Below, piece by piece: positions 8,184-17,555 of a stretch of DNA of 64,000 nt. This stretch comes from Candidatus Methanoplasma sp. (GTDB lineage: Archaea > Thermoplasmatota > Thermoplasmata > Methanomassiliicoccales > Methanomethylophilaceae), in the NCBI GenBank assembly GCA_031256955.1, contig JAIRPP010000016.1, forward strand, positions 62,001 through 126,000. Direction: 5' to 3'. The position numbers and the translations under genes were made by a program. The notes beneath the pieces are model-generated. The model was not told the origin of the DNA. It did not search any database and saw only the letters and a program-made list of their open reading frames with translations. Positions within the stretch are counted from its first letter, which is position 1; every line of letters begins with the position of its first letter.

Positions 8184-8657
8184 ATGTCCCCCGGGTGCAT
8201 ACGGACGTACATGACGCTCATCGGGATGGTGAGCATATCCGAGGACGGGCTCGGCAACATAGACGGGGTCTACCTCCCCGGCCAGAACCTCCCCGCGAGG
8301 AGGGACGAGGAAACGGGCGCGATAGCGGAGGCCGCGCGCCAGATTGACGAGTACCTGCTCGGCAGGAGGAGGGCGTTCGACCTGCCCCTGAGCCTCGGCG
8401 GCACCGAGTTCCAAAAGAGCGTCTGGAGCGAGATACTCAAGATACCCTACGGCGAGCTGGCCACGTATTCCGAGGTGGCCGAGAGGGCGGGCAGGCCCAG
8501 GGCGTTCCGCGCCGCGGGGACGGCCTGCGGGGCCAACCCCGTCCCGATAATAGTCCCGTGCCACAGGGTGGTCGGCTCGTCGGGGTCCGCGGACAGGTAC
8601 GGGGGCGGGGCCGCCCTGAAGAGGCGCCTGATAGAGCTGGAGAGGGGAGGCGCATGA
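8184..8657 (+). CDS. ogt: Methylated-DNA--protein-cysteine methyltransferase (Ogt/MGMT)
   Basis: A 157-residue suicide repair enzyme that moves the methyl group from O6-methylguanine to its own cysteine. The active-site motif PCHRV is at 125-129, with Cys126 as acceptor. The upstream helix-turn-helix region is typical (FQKSVWSEILKIPYGELATYSEVA). The stop overlaps the start of the AlkD-like gene (ATGA), so the two are co-translated, giving an alkylation-repair operon. A TATA-like GTAAATAG lies about 30 bases before the ATG. Confidence 0.9.
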   Translation: MSPGCIRTYMTLIGMVSISEDGLGNIDGVYLPGQNLPARRDEETGAIAEAARQIDEYLLGRRRAFDLPLSLGGTEFQKSVWSEILKIPYGELATYSEVAERAGRPRAFRAAGTACGANPVPIIVPCHRVVGSSGSADRYGGGAALKRRLIELERGGA

Positions 8658-9358
8658 TCGACCCCATGGCGGAGATACTCGGGAGCGCGGATCCCAAGAG
8701 GGCCGAGTTCCAGAGGAGGACGGTCCCGGGGATGGCCCTGGAGTGCCATGGCGCGCCCATGCCCGCCCTCAGGAGGATCGCGGGCGAGATATGCCGCGGG
8801 GACTGGCGCGCCTTCCTGTCGTCGGAGCCGAGGTGCGAGGAGGAGGTCGTCCTCCGCGCCCTGGTCATAGCCGGCGCGGACATGGGCTCGGGGGAGAGGC
8901 TGCGCCGGACCGAGGCGTTCCTCCCGGAGGTCACGGACTGGGCGGTGTGCGACACGCTGTGCGGGGGCTGGAGGATCGACGGGGCCGAGGGGAGGGATGC
9001 GCTGTGGCGCATGTGCGAGTCGCTGATCGGGAGCGGCGACGGGTTCAGGATGAGGGTGGCCGCGGTCATGATGCTGTGCCATTTCCTGGACGACGCCCAT
9101 ATAGACGGGGTCCTGTCCATGCTCTCGGAGGCCGGCCATCCGGAGTACTACTTCAGGATGGGGTCGGCGTGGGCGCTGTCGTCCGCGTACGTCAGATACC
9201 CCGAGAAGACGGAGGCGGCCCTGTTCTCCGGGAGGCTGGACCCGTGGATAAGGAACAAGGCGGTTCAGAAGATCCGCGAGTCGTACCGCGTGAGCGGCGC
9301 CGACAAGGAGCGCCTGAGGGAGAGGAACCGCCTCATGCGGGCTCCCCGGCCATCCTGA
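8654..9358 (+). CDS. AlkD-like DNA alkylation repair (HEAT-repeat) protein
   Basis: A 234-residue, all-helical protein resembling the AlkD family of HEAT-like glycosylases that remove N3- and N7-alkylated purines. Supporting features are length, the run of tryptophan/aspartate helix junctions (for example VTDWAVCDTLCGGW) and the basic end ESYRVSGADKERLRERNR. The start ATG at 8654 overlaps the ogt stop, giving MIDPMAEILGS. Catalytic residues cannot be assigned by eye. The 3' end overlaps the convergent gene at 9333-9854 by 26 bases. Confidence 0.75.
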   Translation: MIDPMAEILGSADPKRAEFQRRTVPGMALECHGAPMPALRRIAGEICRGDWRAFLSSEPRCEEEVVLRALVIAGADMGSGERLRRTEAFLPEVTDWAVCDTLCGGWRIDGAEGRDALWRMCESLIGSGDGFRMRVAAVMMLCHFLDDAHIDGVLSMLSEAGHPEYYFRMGSAWALSSAYVRYPEKTEAALFSGRLDPWIRNKAVQKIRESYRVSGADKERLRERNRLMRAPRPS

Positions 9359-9854
9359 CTATCTCGTCGGCGTTCTCCCTGCCGACCCTCGCGCCCCGCC
9401 TCTCCAGCAGGGTCCACCCGCGGGCGCGGCACTCCTCCCCGAAGCGGGGGTCCGCCACGGCGACCACCTTCCCGTCCGGGAGCGCGCCGCTGTCCAGCAT
9501 CATCGCGAACATGTCTTTCGGGACGCATATCACGGTCATGTCGAAGTGGGCCGCCGCCTCGCCTATGCGGCCTATGTACCCCGTCTCGGACTGGACCCTC
9601 TCGTAGTCCTCCCTGCACGACATGGCTCCGGCGTACCTCATTATGACGAAGTTCCCCGGCACGAAGCCGTAGCGCGAGGAGATCACCCCGAAGGAGACGT
9701 CGCACAGCTTGCGCCCGCCCCTCTCGGCGGAGTCCAGCCTCGCCACCAGGTTCTTCACCTCGGTCATGCGCCCGCCGAACATCTCGAACGCGCTGGCTAT
9801 CCCGTCTCTCAGGAACACCGAGGAGTCGTTGGTCACGACCAGGACCCTCTTCAT
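9333..9854 (-). CDS. Unknown protein in the hypA-hypD operon
   Basis: A 173-residue cytosolic protein that I do not recognise. It begins with a Rossmann-like strand-loop (MKRVLVVTNDSSVFL) and has a hydrophilic alpha/beta character with no membrane segment and no obvious metal motif. Its ATG overlaps the hypD stop (ATGA), so it is the third gene of the hydrogenase-maturation operon and is translationally coupled to it. That suggests, without proving, a link to nickel or hydrogenase biology. Its 3' end overlaps the AlkD-like gene on the other strand by 26 bases. Confidence 0.7.
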   Translation of the reverse strand: MKRVLVVTNDSSVFLRDGIASAFEMFGGRMTEVKNLVARLDSAERGGRKLCDVSFGVISSRYGFVPGNFVIMRYAGAMSCREDYERVQSETGYIGRIGEAAAHFDMTVICVPKDMFAMMLDSGALPDGKVVAVADPRFGEECRARGWTLLERRGARVGRENADEIVRMAGEPA

Positions 9855-10939
9855 GTGGACGCCCTCTTCGGCGAGAAGCGGTACGCTATGCTGCAGCTCC
9901 CCTCGTCGGACACCATGCACGGGCCCCTGGGGCTGGACGGCCTGCATGAGCCCCCGAACATGGGGCACTCCTCCGACCTTATCAGGCCGCGCAGGACCTC
10001 CCCGCACCTGCACCCGGCCGCCTCCGCCTCCACCTCCGGCGCGCCCGACAGTATGTCCTCGTGGACTGCGGTCGCGTCGTGGGCGGCGAACTCGGGCCTG
10101 AGGGCGAGCGCGCTCCGGGGTATCGACGGGAAGCCCCTCCACTCCCTGTCCACGGGGACGAACGTCTCCTCCATCAGCCTCCGCGCGACGGGGTTGCCCT
10201 CGTCCCTCACCAGGCGGGAGTACTCGTTCTCCACCTCCGCCCGCCCCTCGGCCCTCTGCTTGGTGAGCATGTACGCCGCCATCAGCACGTCGAGGGGCTC
10301 GAAGCCCGCCACGACCTGAGGCATGCGGTGCTCGGACGAGAACGGGCGGAACATGCCCAGGCCCGTCACGACCGCGACGTGGCCCGGCATTATGAACCCG
10401 TCCACCCTGGTCTCGCCCATGTCGAATATCGCCTTCAGGGCGGGCGGGCAGATCCTGTGGCAGCTGTATATGCTGAAGTTCTCCGGGAGCTTCGACCTCA
10501 GCGGGACGCAGGTGGAGGGGGCGGTGGTCTCGAACCCCACCGCCACGAAGACCAGGGGCGAGGACATGCCCCTGGCCATCTCCACGGCGTCCTCTATGGA
10601 GTAGACTATCCTCACGTCCGCGCCCTCCGCCTTGGCATCGAACAGCGACCCTATGGTGGTGGGCACCCTCATCATGTCGCCGAACGCGGCTACGGCCACC
10701 CCGCTCCTGGCGAGGGTCACCGCGTCCGCGATCTCCCTGCTGGTGGTGACGCACACGGGGCACCCCGGGCCCTGGCATATCTCGACGCCGGCGTCCGCGA
10801 GCATCTCTTCCAGCCCGAAGCGGACTATGGTGTCCTGATGCGTCCCGCACACGTGCATGAACTTGCTCTCGATGCCCATGTCCCTTATGCCGGACACTAT
10901 CTTCCTCGCGGTCCCCTCGTCGCGGTATTTGAAATTCAA
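9851..10939 (-). CDS. hypD: Hydrogenase maturation protein HypD
   Basis: A 362-residue Fe-S scaffold that with HypC builds the Fe(CN)2CO unit of [NiFe]-hydrogenases. Typical motifs are MHVCGTHQDTI near the N-terminus, GPGCPVCVTT, the mid-protein FVAVGFETTAP, a conserved HRICPPAL, and a C-terminal cysteine region. It starts at TTG 10939, which overlaps the hypA stop (TTGA) and is preceded by GGAGGAG. The partner HypC and the hydrogenase itself are not in the window. Confidence 0.95.
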   Translation of the reverse strand: MNFKYRDEGTARKIVSGIRDMGIESKFMHVCGTHQDTIVRFGLEEMLADAGVEICQGPGCPVCVTTSREIADAVTLARSGVAVAAFGDMMRVPTTIGSLFDAKAEGADVRIVYSIEDAVEMARGMSSPLVFVAVGFETTAPSTCVPLRSKLPENFSIYSCHRICPPALKAIFDMGETRVDGFIMPGHVAVVTGLGMFRPFSSEHRMPQVVAGFEPLDVLMAAYMLTKQRAEGRAEVENEYSRLVRDEGNPVARRLMEETFVPVDREWRGFPSIPRSALALRPEFAAHDATAVHEDILSGAPEVEAEAAGCRCGEVLRGLIRSEECPMFGGSCRPSSPRGPCMVSDEGSCSIAYRFSPKRAST

Positions 10940-11319
10940 GCGCTCTCCTCCTCTATGTCCACGCACTTCACGTAGCAGCTCCTGCCGGAGGCCACCCTGA
11001 CCGCGCCCCCGCACGCGGGGCACGACAGGACGGGGACGGCGTGGTCCGCCCCCATGCCCCAGTCCGCGTCGGACGCGGGGCCGTCGTACCCGCACGACCC
11101 GCACTCCAGGCGGACCGGCTCCTCCTCTATGGAGATCCTCGACCCCTCCAGGGGCGTGCCCCTGGAGACGATCTCGTAGGCGAACTCCATCTGGTCCCTG
11201 CCCAGGTTGGTGAGCCTCCCGACGACGACGGTGGTCTCCAGCACCCTGGTCACGCTCCTGCCCTCGAGCTCCCTGAGCACGGACGATACGAGGTCGGATA
11301 CGACTGCGACTTCATGCAC
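10936..11319 (-). CDS. hypA: Hydrogenase nickel-insertion protein HypA
   Basis: A 127-residue nickel chaperone with a zinc-binding domain (CGSCGYDG then CPACGG). HypA needs His at position 2 for nickel. I therefore start at GTG 11319, which gives M-H-E; the ATG two codons upstream (11325) would give MGVHE and bury that His. A TATA-like TTAAAAAAGG near 11340-11350 is 22-30 bases upstream, fitting a leaderless mRNA. It is the first gene of the hypA-hypD-unknown operon. Confidence 0.9.
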   Translation of the reverse strand: MHEVAVVSDLVSSVLRELEGRSVTRVLETTVVVGRLTNLGRDQMEFAYEIVSRGTPLEGSRISIEEEPVRLECGSCGYDGPASDADWGMGADHAVPVLSCPACGGAVRVASGRSCYVKCVDIEEESA

Positions 11320-11488
11320 GCCCATGTATGGATGTGCCTTTTTTAAGATTGACCCGCGCGCGCCCGAGATCCTAGAAATCCTCATTTCTGCATCCCTCCG
11401 CCTGAAAGGGGTCCGCCCGGGCGCCCCCGGAGGAAGTTGGATGGGACACATGTTTATATGCGGATTTCATGATCTGGCAAATGGGGAT

Positions 11489-14449
11489 ATGGAGATCGGA
11501 AACATGAAGACTAGAACTATATTGGCGGCGGCCCTCGCGGTCGCCGCGGTCCTCGCGCTTGCGGCGCTGGCTGTGTGCGGAGGGCCGTCGGACGGAGACG
11601 GGCGGGGGAACGGCGCCTCTGCGCCCCCCGCTCTGAACGACCCAATCGTGTACGGCGTTCGGGTCAACGGGAAGATGTTATCCAGCGACAACCTGGTCGT
11701 GCAGTGCGGGACGGGGACCGCGACGTACGACCCCGCAACGAATGAGCTGACCCTCGCCGATGCGACTATTACGAAGGGGACGGCGGCCGCGGGCACGGCA
11801 GGGAGCCCGTGCATATTCTCAGACAGCACCCTGACGATACGCCTCGAAGGGTTCAATACCATCGAGGCGCCAATAGACGCAGGGATACAAATCGGCACTA
11901 CGTCCGGGCAGGCTGACCTGGAAATACTGGGCCCTGGATCGATGGAGATACACGTTCCCAGTGGGGTGGGGATCCGCGTCTCCGGGGAGCTATACATAAA
12001 TGGCGTATCTCTAGACGTGATATCAGAACAAGAGTGCATAATGGCGGCGCAGATGCTCATTGAGGGCGAAGATAGCCACATCTTGCTGAACCGTGGATCC
12101 TCTGGAGGCGCGTGCGCGGTCATATCGAGCAGGGATGCCGAGATAGATGAGGGCATCATAAGGGGCAACAGGGCCCCGCTGTTCGATTTCGCCTCAGGCG
12201 GAAGCTGGAACGTTACTAACGGCGGTCTCGTCGTGGGATACGACCAGTCCCTCGCCCCGTTCACGCCCGGATCTGACACGGGGATAAGTACGATCCCCGC
12301 GACCAATGCGACGTAGGTGTTCTCCTACATGGCGCAGATCGCCGTCCCGATGCCTAATGGACCCGTTCTGGGGATACCCGTCCCGTACGCGCCCATGAAC
12401 CTGTTCCGCGACATGAGCCTTCCGTTCGAGGAAATCGCCGAGTTCGATCCCTCCCTGAAGCTGTGCGAGGACGTGGCCGTAGGCTACCGCTTCTCGATCA
12501 GCGAGAGCGGGACCGTATACATATCGTCGGATTCCGAGACGTGCATATTCCTCGTGTTCTCAGAGGAGCCCACCCCTGCGAGCAGACCCGTCTCGATGGG
12601 GGATGTAGCCTCGCTGGACGCGGGGGACTATTGGCTGGTGGTCGTGAACTACGACGCCGGGGATTATTTCTTAAGCAGGGGCGAGGCGCTGCGCGCCCAG
12701 ATACGCATAACCTCGGGGGAAGTCACGTGGATGCACCCGTCCACGTGGGACGAGACCGTCTATGACGGGTCCGACGGGCGCTACGACTCGTACTCCGGCA
12801 ACCCCGGCGAGAGCGCGTCCGAGCCCCTGCTCGTGAAGTCGCCCGCCGAGTTCGCCGCCCTGCACAAGGTCGGAGAGATCTTCCCCGACGGGCACGCATA
12901 CATCAAGCTGGACCCGCCCGGAGGGGCGCTGGACATGTCCGCGTACGAATGGATCCCGATGAACCTGTACGGAGACAAAGTCGAGAACGACGGCCCCCTC
13001 GAAGACTTGGACGCGACCGCGCTATACCTCGACGGCAACGGGACCCGCATCCTCGGAATCTCCTGCTCGCATCCCTACGGCTATAGGGGGGGCCTGTTCG
13101 GATACGTTTACAACGCCCGCGTGAGCGACTTCGTCCTCGAGTCCCCGACCATCCGCGCGATGAACGCCGAATCCGTCGGAGCCGTCGCCGCAGAAACGTA
13201 TGGATCCGTCATCAGGGGCGTGTCCGTGACCGATCCCGACATCGAAGTCGCGATATGCGCCGAAAGATATGGATCGAACTTCGGCGGAGCGGTCGGCTAT
13301 GCAAGCTACCGCACCATGCTGATCGATGTCACGGTGTCCGGCGGCGAGATCAGGATCGCCAACACAGAGTTTGTCGGATACATAGCGATCGCGGCGGGCG
13401 GCGTCGTCGGGTTTCTAGAAAATTCCATGGTGCTCGGCGTCGCGTCTTCCGCGCGCGTGTCCGTCGAGATCAGCGAGGATATGGATAACGCAACGGTAGA
13501 TGCAGGCTGCATAGCAGGATACGTTTATGGGATCGTCGCGAACTCCTATGCGACCGGAGACATCCGCGTGACGATGCCGGAGGCCAATACCGAGGCATAT
13601 GCTGGAGGCATAGCGGGACACGCAGATAGCGTGATCGCCAACAATTACGCCATGTGCGCCATATCCGTACAGGCGGGCGAACACGCCTATGTGGGAGACG
13701 CGTTCGGCTACCTCAATATATGGAATCCGGATGCGATAACGCTCTCTTTCTCCAACCATTATCCCGGCTCGCCCCTGGGCGCGTTCGGGAATAATGAGGA
13801 TATCGATGCAGACGTATCCGCAAGGATCGTCGCGGAGATATCCGACAGGGATTCGCTCCTCGAAGCCCTGAACGGGCAGGACGTCCGCGAGCGGGTCGCG
13901 GGCATGGTCTCCGATTTCATAGGGGGCTCGGTCGACGCCGACGCCGCGCTCGACATGATCTCTATGTGGAAGACGGATGCGAGGATCAACGGTGGCTGGC
14001 CCGTCCACACCAGGGAGGCGTACTACGAGAGAGATACGCACAACCCACCGGACTCACCCACCAACCACGACTCGCCCGGCAGGTTCGTCGTCTCCGCGTC
14101 GGCCTCCGGGAGCGGGCGCGTGATCGGCAACGAGGGGATATACTACGCCGGGAGCGTCGTCACGCTGACCGCGTCCTCGTACGGCGGATGGTCCTTCGCC
14201 GGATGGACCGCCTCGGGCGTGGCCCTGGCTGACGCGTCCTCCGAGACGATATCCTTCGCGATGCCCAGGGGCGACGTGCGCCTGACCGCCAACTTCAAGG
14301 CGATGGACGCTCCGGCCCCGCGCCCCGCGCCCGCGCCGGGCGCGCCCGCCGCCGAGGGGATCGATGCTATGCCCATACTGGCGGGGATCGCCGCCATATT
14401 CATAGCGTCGGCGGTCGCGGCGTTCTTCCTGGTCGGCAAGAAGAAGTGA
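11489..14449 (+). CDS. Large secreted surface protein with an in-frame TAG codon
   Basis: The frame runs 987 codons from ATG 11489 (alternative 11504) to TGA 14449, interrupted once by TAG at 12314-12316 (codon 276). The first part has a signal peptide (TILAAALAVAAVLALAALAV) and a beta-rich domain. The second part continues with beta/GLUG-like repeats, a divergent InlB-type repeat (SFAGWTASG, about 900-960), a Pro/Ala linker and a C-terminal membrane helix ending in KKK. Neither half is sensible alone: the first lacks an anchor and the second lacks a signal. So the TAG is either read through (pyrrolysine in this lineage) or is a recent nonsense mutation. A TATA box TTTATATG lies at 11453-11460. 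Base composition is lower in GC than the neighbours. Function: cell-surface or adhesion protein, inferred. Confidence 0.75.
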
Positions 14450-14474
14450 AGGCGATCGAAACGCTTTGAAACAC

Positions 14475-14508
14475 GGCGGAGCCGGGACGGCTCCGCCCGA
14501 TATTTTTT
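14475..14508 (+). terminator. Hairpin and T-tract terminator
   Basis: A perfect 10-base stem, GGCGGAGCCG (14475-14484) with CGGCTCCGCC (14488-14497), is followed by TATTTTTT (to 14508). It ends the surface-protein transcript just before the convergent endonuclease III gene. Confidence 0.8.
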
Positions 14509-14509
14509 C

Positions 14510-15178
14510 TCAGCGCGGATCCCTTCTCGCGCCCTCGTCGCACAGCGCCCTCACCGTGCACCTGTCGCAGCGGGGCCTGCCCGGGAGGCACACGGTCTGC
14601 CCGTGCCTCACCATGTACCTGTTTATGTCGGACCACCTCTCCTCCGGGGCGATCCCCATGAGCTCGGTCTCCGTAGCCTCCGGGGTCTTCGTGTCCACCA
14701 GCCCCATGAGGTTCGACATCCTGTGCACGTGGGTGTCCACGCACACCGACGGTATGCCCATGGCGTAGGACCTCACGCACGCCGCCGTCTTCCTGCCGAC
14801 CATCGGCAGCTTCGTCAGCTCTCCGGTGTCCGACGGGACCGCGCGGCCGTAGTCCCTTATCAGGATGCGGCAGCACTCCACTATCGCCTTCGCCTTCTGC
14901 GCGGGGAACCCCGCCGGGCGTATCAGCTCCGCCACGTCCCCTATGTCGGCGGAGGCTATCTCGTCCATGGTCCCGTACCTCTCGAAGAGCCTGTCGGAGG
15001 CCTTCCTGGTGTTGTCGTCCCTGGTCCTCTGGGAGAGGATGGTCGCCACGAGGACGTGGAACGGGTCCGGCTCCCAGCGGGGGCTCAGGCCCTCCGAGGA
15101 CCTCCCGGGGTACGCCCCCTCCCCGTGCTCCCTCGATAGCGCGTCCAGGATCGCGGAGATCCTCTCCGTCCCGTTCAT
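14510..15178 (-). CDS. nth: Endonuclease III (DNA glycosylase/AP lyase)
   Basis: A 222-residue base-excision-repair enzyme for oxidised pyrimidines. The HhH motif LPMVGRKTAACV carries the catalytic Lys, and VDTHVHR provides the catalytic Asp. The C-terminal [4Fe-4S] loop has the canonical spacing C-x6-C-x2-C-x5-C (CLPGRPRCDRCTVRALC). The ATG overlaps the folC stop (ATGA); it is the third gene of an operon with the Asn-synthase-like protein and FolC. Confidence 0.93.
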   Translation of the reverse strand: MNGTERISAILDALSREHGEGAYPGRSSEGLSPRWEPDPFHVLVATILSQRTRDDNTRKASDRLFERYGTMDEIASADIGDVAELIRPAGFPAQKAKAIVECCRILIRDYGRAVPSDTGELTKLPMVGRKTAACVRSYAMGIPSVCVDTHVHRMSNLMGLVDTKTPEATETELMGIAPEERWSDINRYMVRHGQTVCLPGRPRCDRCTVRALCDEGARRDPR

Positions 15179-16422
15179 CCCCGCGCCTCCATCCCCATGG
15201 CCTCCAGGGCCTCCGCGGCCGTGTGGAACGACCCCGTGACCAGCACGGGGAGGCCGGCCGCGTGGAGCCTGGCGGATCTTAAAGCCTCCTCGACCGTGCC
15301 GAACTCCCGCGCCTCGGCCCCGCATCCGCGGGCCGCGTCCGCGGCGCGCCCGGGCGGAGCGGACCTCTCCGAGCGCAGGCCAGCCGCGAACACGCGGTCG
15401 GAGACCCGCGCGACGCTGCGCGCGATCCCCTCCACGTCCTTGTCCCCCAGCGCGCCCACGACCGCGACCACGCGCCCGTACAGCTCCGCCACGTCCTCCG
15501 CGAGCCTCTCCGCCCCCGCGGCCGTGTGCGTGACGTCGAATATCGTATCGCCCCTCAGCTCCATCCTGCACGGCCACTCGGCGGCCGCCAGGCCGCCGGC
15601 TATGTCCAGCCCGCTCCCCGGCAGCATGGCGCGGACCGCCTCCAGCGCCAGGGCGGCGTTGCGCGCCTGGTGCCTCCCGGGTATGGAGACGCGCAGCTCC
15701 TCCCTCTTGTATGTGAAATCCGCCCCGCGCCGATCGATCCCCGAGACCGACACGTCCGCGGGGCTCAGGCGGAGGAGGGGGGACCCCGCGCGGGCGGCCG
15801 CCTCCCCTATGACCCGCGCCGGGGCGTCGGGGTTCATGGTGACGCAGGGGACCCGGGGCTTGATTATGCCCGCCTTCTCCGAGGCGATCTCCTCGATCGT
15901 GCCCCCCAGGACCCCCGTGTGCTCCAGGCTTATGTTCCCTATGGCGCACGCGGCCGGCGCTATCGCGTTGGTGGAGTCCAGCCTGCCCCCCAGGCCCACC
16001 TCCACCACGGCGAGCTCCGCGCCCCTGTCCCTGAAGTGGGCGAAGGCGGCGGCGGTCGCCGCGTCGAAGAAGGTGCAGCGCATGCCGCGCCCCTCCATCT
16101 CCTCGACGATGGGGCGGATCTCCTCCCCCAGCCTGTCCAGCTCGCCGGAGGATATGCGCCTATCGCCGACGGCCATCCTCTCCCTGAAGTCGGAGATGTG
16201 GGGGGACGTGTACAGCCCGCACCTGTGCCCGGACTTCATGAGGATCGAATGCGCGCACGCGCACACCGACCCCTTCCCGTCCGACCCCGCGACGTGGAGG
16301 CTCTCGAAAGAATCCTGCGGGTCCCCCAGGCGGCGGAGCAGCTCCCTGACGTTCTCCAGCCCCAGCTCCATCCTCCCGGGGCCTAGGGCTTCCAGCCATC
16401 CCGGGACGCCGCCCGGGCTCAC
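15175..16422 (-). CDS. folC: FolC-family (folyl)polyglutamate synthase
   Basis: A 415-residue Mur-ligase-type ATP-dependent amide ligase that adds glutamate to folate-like pterins. Family motifs are the P-loop HVAGSDGKGSVCA, YTSPHISDFRERM, the Mg loop EVGLGGRLDSTNAI and the downstream SLEHTGVLG. The GTG start overlaps the preceding gene's stop (GTGA). In a methanogen the substrate might be a methanopterin- or folate-type C1 carrier. The gene is coupled to nth downstream. Confidence 0.9.
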   Translation of the reverse strand: MSPGGVPGWLEALGPGRMELGLENVRELLRRLGDPQDSFESLHVAGSDGKGSVCACAHSILMKSGHRCGLYTSPHISDFRERMAVGDRRISSGELDRLGEEIRPIVEEMEGRGMRCTFFDAATAAAFAHFRDRGAELAVVEVGLGGRLDSTNAIAPAACAIGNISLEHTGVLGGTIEEIASEKAGIIKPRVPCVTMNPDAPARVIGEAAARAGSPLLRLSPADVSVSGIDRRGADFTYKREELRVSIPGRHQARNAALALEAVRAMLPGSGLDIAGGLAAAEWPCRMELRGDTIFDVTHTAAGAERLAEDVAELYGRVVAVVGALGDKDVEGIARSVARVSDRVFAAGLRSERSAPPGRAADAARGCGAEAREFGTVEEALRSARLHAAGLPVLVTGSFHTAAEALEAMGMEARG

Positions 16423-17210
16423 GGCCCCGCCCCCGCCGCGAGGGACGATATGAATTCGCCGTAGCCCATGCCCCTGCCCTTGGCCATCCTCCTGATCATC
16501 TGCGTCGCGCCGGACCCGTACTGCGCCGCCTTCTTCCCCCTCTCAGACAGGAACGGGCACCCCAACAGGTCTGCGGCCCCCCTCAGCGCGCCCTTCCTGG
16601 ACCCGTCGCCCTGCGGCCTGAGGTCTTCGAACGGGATCGACGCCGCCGCGGACAGGACGCCCTCGTCCAGGAACGGGTATGCGACGCTCTTCCCGAAGCC
16701 GGAGGCGACCTTGCGCTCGTGCTCCGCCACCTCGCCCCTCAGGCGGGCGAGGTCCTCGGAGATCCGCGAGCGGAGATCCGCCTCCCCGAGGCCGACGTAC
16801 TTGGAATAGCCCGCGAAGGCCTCGTCCGCGCCCTGACCCCCGATGACGATCCGCTCCGAGCACGCCCCGCACACGAAGAACAGCGGGGCCTCGAAGGACA
16901 GCGTCAGCGGGTCGGAGGTGCCCGTGGCGGAGATCATCCCCCTCAGCGCGGATTCGAGGGAGGCTTCGTCGAACACTATCGGGACCCAGTCCATGTCCAG
17001 GCGGGAGGCGGCGTCCCCGCCCGCCCTCATGTCGTGGGAGCCGTCCGCCCCGGCGGTGTACAGCACCGCTTTCTCGGCGTGCCTCTTCGCGAGGGCGGCG
17101 ACGATCCCGGAGTCCAGCCCTCCGGAGAACGCGACCGCGACCCGCGCCCCCCCGGCGGCGCGCCCCACGGCGCGGTCCAGGGATTCGCAGACGGCGCGAG
17201 CGTGATCCAT
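16419..17210 (-). CDS. Asparagine-synthase-like PP-loop protein without glutaminase domain
   Basis: A 263-residue ATP-pyrophosphatase domain related to the synthetase half of AsnB. The PP-loop VAFSGGLDSGIV is near residues 25-36, followed by IGGQGADEAFAGYSKY and SVAYPFLDEGV, all seen in AsnB C-terminal domains. The N-terminal glutamine amidotransferase domain is absent, so ammonia or another amine donor, or a different adenylation reaction, is expected. The start ATG 17210 is about 25 bases after a TATA-like GTTTATCA, fitting a leaderless mRNA. It heads the operon with folC and nth. Confidence 0.85.
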   Translation of the reverse strand: MDHARAVCESLDRAVGRAAGGARVAVAFSGGLDSGIVAALAKRHAEKAVLYTAGADGSHDMRAGGDAASRLDMDWVPIVFDEASLESALRGMISATGTSDPLTLSFEAPLFFVCGACSERIVIGGQGADEAFAGYSKYVGLGEADLRSRISEDLARLRGEVAEHERKVASGFGKSVAYPFLDEGVLSAAASIPFEDLRPQGDGSRKGALRGAADLLGCPFLSERGKKAAQYGSGATQMIRRMAKGRGMGYGEFISSLAAGAGP

Positions 17211-17555
17211 GCCACCGCATGGGCGGGGCCCGTGATAAACGAGACGGTCGGGGGGAGGGGGAGGCGAGCCGCGCGGGCGGGCGGGTCCGGCGCGATATGA
17301 TGTTTGGCGCGTCCCGCGCACCGTCGGCAATGCGTAGGGAGCCGCAATGGCGCGCATGTATGCGGCGGGCAGAAGCTGGGCGGATCGCGGCGGCTAGCGG
17401 CCTCTTCGTCGCTCAGCGCCCCGCATCTGACAGGCGTTTGGAGCCCGCGCCCCTTTTTTCTCCGGTCGAACGCCTTCTCAATGCGTTGCGCGCCCCGGGA
17501 TCCGCCAGGCTCGCAGAGGATGCAAGTATATTAATCCCTAAAAGCATGAGGCCGC
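17211..17555. other. Intergenic region between two divergent genes
   Basis: 345 bases between the Asn-synthase-like gene (leftward) and nikR (rightward). It holds the TATA-like element of the former (about 17231-17238) and the nikR TATA box GTATATTAAT (17527-17536). I find no tRNA, no repeat, no GTATGA-type NikR operator and no convincing gene. Confidence 0.6.

Noticed and set aside
8140-8260. Longer N-terminus for the DUF1848 protein
   Set aside because: The extra residues would overlap ogt in antisense, and the family start is MIVCASRRTD.
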